Assembly: GCA_900553765.1 (NCBI GenBank)
Contig: USET01000032.1
Coordinates: 1 to 10,259 of the forward strand
Origin: an uncultured Mycoplasmatota bacterium
GTDB lineage: Bacteria > Bacillota_I > Bacilli_A > RF39 > UBA660
Length of the DNA: 10,259 nucleotides
Reading direction: 5' to 3'
Each line of letters begins with the position of its first letter. Position 1 is the stretch's first letter. Shown in pieces: positions 1-6,010 of the stretch. Under the pieces are notes generated by a model. That model searched no databases and had not been told where the DNA came from. It was given only the letters and a program-made list of their open reading frames with translations. Made by a program: the position numbers and the translations under genes.

Positions 1-783
1 AATATCTTCAAGTAACGTCGTATTGCCTTCGTTTACTTTTCCAATATACCAATCGGCCATTGCGATAACACTGGTATCAATCGGTTGCTTCATAACAACT
101 GTATTAATCTCTTCTTCTTCATAAAAACGATCGAGATTTCCCTTTAACGTAGAAGCATTCTCAAAGTTACCAGATCTTTGTTTATTTTCATCCCAAGTAT
201 AAAGCATAACCATTCCTGAATTATTATCAGCAACATCAGTACAACTTCCATCAGAATTTGCAATTCCCTCGTAAACAACTTTCACAGTATCATTTTGAGC
301 GATATTTACAACTCGATAACAACTACCAGAATAATATAAATAGTTATTAGGATTTGTCCCTACAAAGTATTTTTTACTACTAAATGGCTTTGTCGTATCT
401 TTCCCGGTTACTTCCGTATCATCTAATAGATCTTTTGTATCGCTTGTCTTTTCTATATGTTTTGCTGCAATATCATAAGTGATTTTTTCGCATTCACTTG
501 TAATCACAGGTTTTTTACTTGGATATTCTTGAACGATACAGAAATTAGGATACTCCCAGGAACCAAAAATATCTCCAGTTGGCGTCCGATATAAATTGCC
601 ATTATCAAACTGATATTCAGTAATCTCATTTACTTTTTCTTTTTTTATTTTATCTGTTTGTTCTACAAACGAAGCATACGCAGTTTCTTTTTCTAAAAAA
701 GGCACATAGGTAAGCAGAAACTCTAATACGATAAAAACTAAAATAATCCCTAAAACAAAATATATAAATCTCTTATCTATCAT
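1..783 (-). CDS. Membrane-anchored extracellular protein, C-terminus cut by window edge
   Basis: This gene of unknown function starts at an ATG ending at base 783 and stays open for 261 codons to the window edge, so its C-terminus is missing. Residues 1-5 are short and charged. Residues 6-28 form one hydrophobic segment, followed by an acidic and basic stretch (about 31-55), so the protein is probably anchored by its N-terminus with the rest outside the cell. The visible ectodomain has four cysteines (residues 82, 98, 155, 181). Residues 138-175 (KKYFVGTNPNNYLYYSGSCY, then RVVNIAQ) resemble a module that I recall from surface proteins of uncultured gut Firmicutes, where a 'NPNNY...' strand precedes a structure-forming core; that resemblance is from memory. 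The ribosome binding site AAAGGTAGG (792-800) lies inside the last codons of the glycine-rich gene upstream. The two genes are separated by one base after the stop, so they are probably translationally coupled and act together. Confidence 0.8.
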   Translation of the reverse strand, partial: MIDKRFIYFVLGIILVFIVLEFLLTYVPFLEKETAYASFVEQTDKIKKEKVNEITEYQFDNGNLYRTPTGDIFGSWEYPNFCIVQEYPSKKPVITSECEKITYDIAAKHIEKTSDTKDLLDDTEVTGKDTTKPFSSKKYFVGTNPNNYLYYSGSCYRVVNIAQNDTVKVVYEGIANSDGSCTDVADNNSGMVMLYTWDENKQRSGNFENASTLKGNLDRFYEEEEINTVVMKQPIDTSVIAMADWYIGKVNEGNTTLLEDI

Positions 784-784
784 G

Positions 785-2137
785 TTACCAACCTACCTTT
801 GTAATACGTGCATAACCATCGCCATTATTACCAGTCATTTTCTTTTTCGTATCCTTCGTACTTGGCATCTCGCTATCACCATCGATCATAACGATATTTT
901 TAAATTTTTTGCCCGAATAATGAGTACTGTTCTTTTCGAATTCTAAATTATCTTCTGTAGATGATTCTTTAATTGCCTTACAATTCTTGCATCCAGATAC
1001 ATATGAAGAAGCACCGCCAGCACCTGTTGGAAGATACCAGTCTGTTTTATTACAAGCACCGGAGTGAGATCCCATATAACCTCCAGCTCCTCCACCAAGG
1101 CCATTTAATGTAGATAAGCACCATTCTCCATTTTCTCCAACACCAAATTGATAACCTTCTGTTTGTGTAGAACCATAACCATATATATTGTCATCAAATA
1201 AAACCACTTTCGCTTTTATACCCTCTGTAGTTCCACCAGATCCACTTGATCCAGCATCCGCGTATGAAGTGTTAGTATAAGTATATAACCGACTCATTCC
1301 TCCGCCACCTCCGGCAACCATAATACGTGACTTAAGAGAATCAAAGTCATCCCAATTTCCAGAAACTAGACGAATATCGGTAGCTCCTCCGCCACCTCCG
1401 CCGGCGCTTAATTCAGAATCATCCATTCCGTCTCCACCACCATTATATCCTCCTTTACCACCGGAAGAAGGATATCCAAAGGCAGTAAATCTTCTCAAAT
1501 CTTCAATCTTTTCTCCATCTTCCCCTTTTGATCCAACTTGTAAATAAAGTTTCTCACCTTTCCACAAAAAGATTTCTCCTGAAACATAAGCTCCTTTTCC
1601 AACATAAGGATTCGTATCACGGTAAGCAGTAGATTCTCCGCCTTTTGCTCCCCATAACTCTATTTTATAAGTTCCAGTAGAAGGAACAATAAATACTTGT
1701 TCATTTTCCATCGTGTTGTACGTAAGCATTTGATTTGCAAACAACAGACTAGTTTTCATATTCTTTTGATTATAATTTTTATATGTAATCCACCCATGAT
1801 TCCAAATACGAATCATTTCATTATTTTCCGTCAAATGCACATATCCATTTACCCATCCAAAGAGAGGTAGTGTACCCACTAGTTCTTTCTTATCATTATC
1901 TTCATAATAAACTCGACTTCCTTTGATATGGAAAAGTCCTTGTGTCAGGTCATTTTTTTCCATAATTTCTCTTACATCAGCAGCAATCGTTTTCAACCGT
2001 TCTTGGTTCCACATGGTCGCAACACAAATTATCACAATCAACGTGATAACAATTCCTACTATAATCTTCATATACTTTTTTGCATATAAAACAATTACAC
2101 TTTTTTTGTTTAATGATTTTCTATTGTGTTTTCCCAT
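785..2137 (-). CDS. Membrane-tethered glycine-rich (ALK/LTK-like Gly_rich domain) surface protein
   Basis: This 450-residue protein has a basic cytoplasmic N-terminus (1-23), one membrane segment (about 24-43) and an extracellular remainder. Residues 66-122 form a small region with VNGYVHLTENN and HGWITYKNY. Residues 140-448 match the glycine-rich domain family (Pfam Gly_rich, first known from ALK/LTK receptor kinases). The hallmarks are TGTYKIELWGAKGG (154-167), GGKGGYNGGG (226-235), GGGGGGATDIRL (246-257), RIMVAGGGGG (271-280), GAGGASSYVSG (372-382) and a closing GDGYARI (439-445). In ALK/LTK this fold uses glycine helices and binds protein ligands; in bacteria its role is largely unknown. 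Four cysteines lie in the ectodomain (340, 362, 383, 386). The start is fixed by AGAGGGG (2142-2148), four bases before the ATG, just below a consensus promoter. The protein ends in VGW, one base before the next gene's ATG. The domain assignment is firm; binding or adhesion is inferred. Confidence 0.88.
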   Translation of the reverse strand: MGKHNRKSLNKKSVIVLYAKKYMKIIVGIVITLIVIICVATMWNQERLKTIAADVREIMEKNDLTQGLFHIKGSRVYYEDNDKKELVGTLPLFGWVNGYVHLTENNEMIRIWNHGWITYKNYNQKNMKTSLLFANQMLTYNTMENEQVFIVPSTGTYKIELWGAKGGESTAYRDTNPYVGKGAYVSGEIFLWKGEKLYLQVGSKGEDGEKIEDLRRFTAFGYPSSGGKGGYNGGGDGMDDSELSAGGGGGGATDIRLVSGNWDDFDSLKSRIMVAGGGGGMSRLYTYTNTSYADAGSSGSGGTTEGIKAKVVLFDDNIYGYGSTQTEGYQFGVGENGEWCLSTLNGLGGGAGGYMGSHSGACNKTDWYLPTGAGGASSYVSGCKNCKAIKESSTEDNLEFEKNSTHYSGKKFKNIVMIDGDSEMPSTKDTKKKMTGNNGDGYARITKVGW

Positions 2138-2141
2138 CTTA

Positions 2142-2148
2142 CCCCTCT
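2142..2148 (-). promoter_or_regulatory. Shine-Dalgarno site of the glycine-rich protein gene
   Basis: On the minus strand this reads AGAGGGG, with four bases before the ATG at 2137. The spacing is shorter than usual, but this is the only start with a good site downstream of the promoter at 2167-2195. Confidence 0.7.
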
Positions 2149-2166
2149 TTACTATATACTAAGCTC

Positions 2167-2195
2167 ATTATACGGAATAAAAAAAAGAATGTCAA
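2167..2195 (-). promoter_or_regulatory. Consensus sigma-A promoter for the glycine-rich/anchored protein pair
   Basis: The minus strand reads TTGACA (2190-2195), a 17-base spacer containing a run of eight T, then TATAAT (2167-2172). Both hexamers match the housekeeping consensus exactly and the spacing is optimal. Transcription should start near 2160, giving a leader of roughly 23 bases that leaves no room for a riboswitch. The spacer run of T may add curvature or UP-like strength; that is inference. Confidence 0.9.
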
Positions 2196-2225
2196 TTGAT
2201 ATCCTCATCATCAATAACTATGTTA

Positions 2226-2267
2226 TTAAAACAAAAAATTGCTTTTATATATTAAAAGCAATTTTTA
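2226..2267 (-). terminator. Rho-independent terminator after the lipoprotein gene
   Basis: A perfect 14-bp inverted repeat (2234-2247 with 2253-2266) encloses a 5-base loop. On the minus strand it is followed by TTTTTTGTTTTAA. It lies just after the lipoprotein stop codon at 2283 and just before the next promoter, so it insulates the two units. The arms are A/T at their bases, so it could also work on the plus strand, but no plus-strand gene needs it. Confidence 0.88.
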
Positions 2268-2282
2268 ATGTGAATAGTTTCC

Positions 2283-2891
2283 CTATTTAGTTTTTTGAGG
2301 TCCACCAAATTGTTGTAACAATTTTTCTGAAACAACAGGAGTTCCTTCATACAAATATTCACCATCTGTAAGCATTTTGATCCATTGTCCATTTTCATCT
2401 TGAGTAAATGAATCTACTTGTGCGATAGTTATCCCAACTAGTTTTGTTCTTCTTGTTGTGCCATCTTCTAATGGTTCATCTATATACCCTGTATCTAAAA
2501 TTCCATCAGGTAAAGTTCCACTCATAATAACTCCACCCTCAATATCTTTTCCGTTCTGATCCTTAAAACTTAAATCTAATAAATACGCTGTAGAACGATT
2601 CATTTCTTCTAAAGTTGCTTCGTTTGGCATTTTACTTAAATCTGTCAACATAATCTCTGTTCCAACTTCCAAAGCCTGTGTTTCCTCAACACTCATCGTT
2701 TCTGTTGGAAGTTCAAATTTCTCACTTTTCGGATCTTCATTTACCTCTGACGTTTGTTCTTTTGAATCTGGTTGTGTTCCTTCGTTTGAATTGCTACATC
2801 CAGCAATTCCCATTCCCATTGTTCCTGCAAGTAATGCAGCTAAAGCTTTCTTATATAAAGCCTTTTTGCTTTGTATTCTACTCAAAGCCAT
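2283..2891 (-). CDS. Predicted lipoprotein of unknown function
   Basis: This 202-residue protein starts with a lipoprotein signal peptide: basic residues at 5-15 (R5, K9, K10, K14, K15), a hydrophobic core at 16-30 and the lipobox IAGC at 29-32. After signal peptidase II processing, Cys32 would be lipid-modified and hold the protein on the outer face of the membrane. Residues 33-70 are a low-complexity Ser/Glu/Lys/Thr tether. Residues 72-202 look like a compact domain (for example VGTEIMLTDLSKMPNEATLE and DENGQWIKMLTDGEYLYEGT), but I recognise no family. Cys32 is the only cysteine, unlike its cysteine-rich neighbours. The ATG at 2891 is chosen because AGGGAGGAG precedes it by nine bases; an in-frame ATG at 2939 lies inside the promoter spacer and cannot be on the mRNA. 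The gene has its own promoter and terminator, so it is monocistronic. Confidence 0.85.
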   Translation of the reverse strand: MALSRIQSKKALYKKALAALLAGTMGMGIAGCSNSNEGTQPDSKEQTSEVNEDPKSEKFELPTETMSVEETQALEVGTEIMLTDLSKMPNEATLEEMNRSTAYLLDLSFKDQNGKDIEGGVIMSGTLPDGILDTGYIDEPLEDGTTRRTKLVGITIAQVDSFTQDENGQWIKMLTDGEYLYEGTPVVSEKLLQQFGGPQKTK

Positions 2892-2900
2892 TGTATCATT

Positions 2901-2909
2901 CTCCTCCCT
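2901..2909 (-). promoter_or_regulatory. Strong Shine-Dalgarno site that fixes the lipoprotein start
   Basis: The minus strand reads AGGGAGGAG, nine bases before the ATG at 2891. It decides between this start and the upstream in-frame ATG at 2939, which has no such site and lies upstream of the predicted transcription start. Confidence 0.85.
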
Positions 2910-2919
2910 GATGCCTCTT

Positions 2920-2947
2920 ATTATATACAAAACTTTCATTTTGTCAA
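2920..2947 (-). promoter_or_regulatory. Consensus sigma-A promoter for the lipoprotein gene
   Basis: The minus strand shows TTGACA (2942-2947), a 16-base spacer and TATAAT (2920-2925). Both hexamers are exact matches. The transcription start should be near 2913, giving a leader of about 22 bases. The -35 box begins only a few bases after the T-tract of the upstream terminator. Confidence 0.88.
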
Positions 2948-2950
2948 ATT

Positions 2951-2989
2951 TTTATTAAAAAAGAACAGAAATTATAAACTTCCGTTCTT
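2951..2989 (-). terminator. Rho-independent terminator overlapping the stop of the large surface protein gene
   Basis: On the minus strand the arm AAGAACGGAA (2989-2980) pairs with TTCTGTTCTT (2970-2961), giving ten pairs with one G-U. The loop is nine bases, and TTTTAATAAA follows. The upstream arm codes for the last residues of the 725-residue protein, and its TAA stop (2974-2972) lies in the loop. Confidence 0.82.
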
Positions 2990-5149
2990 ATTTAACATCT
3001 TTGCAACATCGATTTGATCTTGATTTGACTTCTTTCCGGCACAGCTATAGAAACCAGCTGCACTACGATCCGTAATACAAGACCCTTTTGCTTTTAAAGT
3101 ACCCTTCATGTTGTCTATAAACTCACTTTTACATTTTGTTCCAATCGATTTACCTTCTCCATCTTTTCCATAGCACGTCATAGTTCTAAAATCAGAAAAT
3201 TCATGTGTACTATTATACTTTCGAATATCAGCAATCGCTGCAGGAGTTAAAGTAAATTCATAAATTGGTTGTTTATTATAAACCGCATCATCAGATACAC
3301 CACGATTATTTAAAATGAATTGACTTATATCTTCATCTGTCCAATTTTCACCAGATTCTCTAACTTTTCCATTTCTATAATGGAAAGGAGCGGATAAGGA
3401 TATTGGTCGATAAACGACATTCAAGCCAGAATATAGATCGTCGTCATCACATACTCCATCTGGGCATGGTGGATTATCGTCTCCTCCACCACCACCTGGT
3501 GGGGTTTCATCTCCAGGATCAGGGCATTCTCCTTCCGGACATGCAATACGATTCTTAACGCGATACATACATTCATACAAGCGGTCTCCATCAATAACTC
3601 CTGGAATATTATAAGTTAAGGAAATCGGATAAATTCCCGTTGGAGTCTGATAATGTACTGGATAACTAGAGTATCCTAAATCGATATAACGTCCACTATC
3701 CACATAAGAGCTAATAGATCCTTGATTTGCCATACTTGCTCCTGTAGATCCCGGTTTATGAACGATATTTCCATCAGGTTTTAACGTATATTGATAAAAT
3801 CCATCCGGTAACTCGTATTTATATTTTGCAGTTGCCTTTTTCTTAACTTGAGTATTGGCATATTGAGAATAAGCAGCTGAGGTCGTTTGTGTATATAATC
3901 TAACACCTGCAGTTTTTCCCAATGCAGTAAAACTAAAACTACTGTTCCCATTGTTAGACACCCCATCAGCAATTGTATTCAACACCGGTATGTTTGGATT
4001 AGCAGCAGGTGTTTTTTGAGTTGTCGTCATAGTGAGTGGCTGTTCTACCACAGTTTCTAACTGTAAATTCTCCGCGTCATGATAATTGTCAGTTGGATCT
4101 ACATAATGTACAATCGTGCGTGGATCCTTTGCAATTTTTTGAATTCTCTTCTCACTTGATTCATTGCAAGCTTTTAACTTTCCTGGTAATCCATTGGATC
4201 CCATTGATTTTAATTTTCTCATTGCATCGTTAAATACATCTACCCAATAGTTATCGTAATTAACATCCCAAACAGGCATAGATTGACTACAATAATATTT
4301 AGTATCTACAACATGACATGTATCTGCCGTATCTCCACATTGAACTTTCTCATATTTAATTAGTTCACCCTTAGATACACTATAATTTTCTGTATAACAC
4401 TTGTACTCATACCAAGAATTAACTTTACAACATAAGCTCGCACCATCAGGTCTGTATCCAGGTTTACACGCCTTACCCTGATCACCAGTTGCTCCCAATG
4501 AATAACAATCTCTAGTTCCTTGCTCAAAATATTGTGCGTCAAAAGAAATATGTTGTCGTGTTGCTTCACTCTTCCAATTAGCATTTGGAGCATATTCATT
4601 TACTTTACTAATTGAATTAATGTATTCATTAGTACTATTGGCATAGTTATAACATTCACTAGCGTATGAATTCGTATTCGAATAAGTTGTATATGTTCCA
4701 TTATAAATTCGAATATTACAAGGTCCAATAACATCTCTTGTGTGATATTGATGCGCTTCCCTAGCGATATTTCTCAAGGCTTGTTTAGCAGTTTCAATCA
4801 AGCGATTATAATCGTTATACCACTTTGAATAATCGATGTTTGTCGTACATTCAAATTCCGTATTGATTCGAATCTCTTCCCATTGAAATTGTCCTCCGGC
4901 ATTTACTGTTTGATCGACATTTACCGTTGTAATATCAGTTGGAAAATCAGTATATCCTTTTGCTACACAAGTAGTTGAACAATATTCATTTTCTTTGTAA
5001 CTAAAACTATCTTCAAAATAACCAGGTTGTTTACATAACTCATCTTGAGGAATAGGTTTTGCATCAACTTCCTCAGCATTTTGTAGTGTAGCATATCCCA
5101 TGATACCAACAATACCAACGACTAATATCCCATAAAATATCTTTTTCAT
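2972..5149 (-). CDS. Large cysteine-rich secreted or membrane-anchored surface protein
   Basis: This 725-residue protein has an N-terminal hydrophobic segment (about 5-22) after MKK. It is either an uncleaved anchor or a signal peptide; possible cleavage follows Ala20 or Ala30. The rest is extracytoplasmic in character, rich in Tyr, Asn, Thr and Ser, with 24 cysteines from Cys39 to Cys703. Three regions stand out. Residues 31-345 are a cysteine-rich region. Residues 370-535 are low in cysteine, with TGIYPISLTYNIPG (504-517) before CMYRVKNR (527-534). A Pro/Gly/Asp linker (536-571) is bracketed by CPEGEC and CPDGVC. The C-terminal module (575-710) contains YEFTLTPAAIADIRKYN (630-646). I recall similar C-terminal modules in uncultured gut Bacilli, but no characterised function. 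It follows the type I membrane protein by one base after that gene's stop, with its ribosome binding site GAGGAAGG (5158-5165) inside those codons, so the pair is probably made together. Role unknown. Confidence 0.88.
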   Translation of the reverse strand: MKKIFYGILVVGIVGIMGYATLQNAEEVDAKPIPQDELCKQPGYFEDSFSYKENEYCSTTCVAKGYTDFPTDITTVNVDQTVNAGGQFQWEEIRINTEFECTTNIDYSKWYNDYNRLIETAKQALRNIAREAHQYHTRDVIGPCNIRIYNGTYTTYSNTNSYASECYNYANSTNEYINSISKVNEYAPNANWKSEATRQHISFDAQYFEQGTRDCYSLGATGDQGKACKPGYRPDGASLCCKVNSWYEYKCYTENYSVSKGELIKYEKVQCGDTADTCHVVDTKYYCSQSMPVWDVNYDNYWVDVFNDAMRKLKSMGSNGLPGKLKACNESSEKRIQKIAKDPRTIVHYVDPTDNYHDAENLQLETVVEQPLTMTTTQKTPAANPNIPVLNTIADGVSNNGNSSFSFTALGKTAGVRLYTQTTSAAYSQYANTQVKKKATAKYKYELPDGFYQYTLKPDGNIVHKPGSTGASMANQGSISSYVDSGRYIDLGYSSYPVHYQTPTGIYPISLTYNIPGVIDGDRLYECMYRVKNRIACPEGECPDPGDETPPGGGGGDDNPPCPDGVCDDDDLYSGLNVVYRPISLSAPFHYRNGKVRESGENWTDEDISQFILNNRGVSDDAVYNKQPIYEFTLTPAAIADIRKYNSTHEFSDFRTMTCYGKDGEGKSIGTKCKSEFIDNMKGTLKAKGSCITDRSAAGFYSCAGKKSNQDQIDVAKMLNKNGSL

Positions 5150-5150
5150 A

Positions 5151-5882
5151 CTACCAGCCTTCCTCTGCTTCTCGTTTTTTCTTTATATAAATTGCCGCAA
5201 TCACGATAATGATCGCAATCGTAATTGGAACATAATAGTATTCTCTTAATAACGCAACAATCTGTTCCATTAAAGGGGTCTCTTCCTTTTCTTTTTTTGT
5301 CTTATCCTTTACCGCATTTTCTTCTTTATATTTAGTTACATCTTCTATGAATTCTGTCTCCGATAACTCGTGCTTTTGCCATTTAAAACACATGTCATAT
5401 TCTTCTGCGCCCTCGCATACAGGTAATTTATAATAAGGGTTGTAGGATGGGAGTGTAATATAAATTTTCTTTAATTCTGTATTTCTACAATTTTCATTTA
5501 CATCTGTTGGCACTTCATATTCTACCCATTGTCCCCAAATATTTTGTCGTCGAATTACACTTGTTAAACCTTTGTTTGAAGGAATTACAGTAAATTCATA
5601 ACTCTTCCCTGGTTGCAGGTTTCCCACTGTAATTTCACCGACATTTGTATAAGTTTGTCCTGTTGTCTTATCTATTAAAATGACATTATCAGAAATATTT
5701 GTAAAACGTGCAGTAAATACAACCTGGTTATTTTGTTCAGTATAACTGTAGTCATATTTTATGTTACTAGCATAGTTTTTTAATCTAGATAACACATTAT
5801 AATCGCAAGATTCCGCCGATACAATATCTGGAAAAATTGCCAAACAAAACAGCAAAACAATGAAATATTTCCATTTGGACAT
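5151..5882 (-). CDS. Type I membrane protein with signal peptide, beta-rich ectodomain and C-terminal anchor
   Basis: This 243-residue protein has a signal peptide (MSKWK, hydrophobic 6-20, cleavage expected after VSA at 21-23). The ectodomain follows (24-205), then a charged Lys/Glu stretch (184-203), a membrane segment (about 216-233) and a basic tail KKKREAEEGW. The region NVILIDKTTGQTY ... NLQPGKSYEFTVIPSN (67-103) resembles a fibronectin type III or similar beta-sandwich edge; this is tentative. LPSYNPYY (144-151) followed by Cys156 and Cys165 is a distinctive block that I recall from uncharacterised gut Firmicutes proteins. Four ectodomain cysteines (26, 132, 156, 165) could form two disulphides. 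The ATG at 5882 is chosen because GAGGGG (5887-5892) and a promoter precede it; an in-frame TTG at 5939 is the -35 box itself. The gene is first in a two-gene unit and its last codons carry the next gene's ribosome binding site. Function unknown; it may hold the large partner protein at the membrane. Confidence 0.85.
   Translation of the reverse strand: MSKWKYFIVLLFCLAIFPDIVSAESCDYNVLSRLKNYASNIKYDYSYTEQNNQVVFTARFTNISDNVILIDKTTGQTYTNVGEITVGNLQPGKSYEFTVIPSNKGLTSVIRRQNIWGQWVEYEVPTDVNENCRNTELKKIYITLPSYNPYYKLPVCEGAEEYDMCFKWQKHELSETEFIEDVTKYKEENAVKDKTKKEKEETPLMEQIVALLREYYYVPITIAIIIVIAAIYIKKKREAEEGW
5158..5165 (-). promoter_or_regulatory. Shine-Dalgarno site of the large surface protein, inside the upstream gene
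   Basis: The minus strand reads GAGGAAGG, eight bases before the ATG at 5149. It codes for part of the C-terminal EEGW of the type I membrane protein. Because the stop codon and the next ATG are one base apart, terminating ribosomes would cover this site, which fits translational coupling. Confidence 0.75.
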
Positions 5883-5909
5883 AGTACCCCTCGCTATCAT
5901 TCTGTTACT

Positions 5910-5939
5910 ATTATACCTAGTTCCTTTCTTTTTTGTCAA
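5910..5939 (-). promoter_or_regulatory. Consensus sigma-A promoter for the type I/large surface protein pair
   Basis: The minus strand reads TTGACA (5934-5939), an 18-base purine-rich spacer and TATAAT (5910-5915). Both hexamers are exact. The expected transcription start is near 5903, leaving a leader of about 21 bases before the ATG at 5882, which has GAGGGG at 5887-5892. Confidence 0.88.
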
Positions 5940-5975
5940 GAAAGTAGTCGATGTTTTTCTATAAATCTATCTTTC

Positions 5976-6010
5976 ACATAAAAAAGTTCTAGACTGTGCT
6001 AGAGCTTTTT
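5976..6010 (-). terminator. Rho-independent terminator of the secF-rel-dtd-AI-2E transcript
   Basis: On the minus strand AAAAAGCTCTAG (6010-5999) pairs with CTAGAACTTTTT (5992-5981) apart from one C-A mismatch. The loop is six bases and the 3' arm ends in a T run. The TAG stop of the membrane protein gene (5991-5989) is part of the hairpin. The mismatch and the A/T-rich stem make it weaker than the one at 2226-2267. Confidence 0.75.

Noticed and set aside
1240..1480. Repeated GGTGGAGG/CCTCCGCC blocks, considered as a direct repeat or CRISPR-like array
   Set aside because: They are runs of glycine codons in the Gly-rich domain, irregular in spacing and without spacers or repeat identity.
1923..2162. 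Plus-strand open frame of 79 codons with hydrophobic product
   Set aside because: It is antisense to the glycine-rich gene's transmembrane-coding region and has no ribosome binding site or homology that I recognise. Its hydrophobicity mirrors the opposite strand's codons.
2138..2282. Largest intergenic gap examined for a small RNA or riboswitch
   Set aside because: The 145 bases are accounted for by a terminator and a promoter with a leader of about 23 bases. No aptamer-like structure fits.
3437..3560. GGTGG/CCACC-rich palindromic stretch in the large surface protein gene, a possible regulatory hairpin
   Set aside because: It is explained by Gly, Pro and Asp codons of the linker and has no T-tract or position that suggests regulation.
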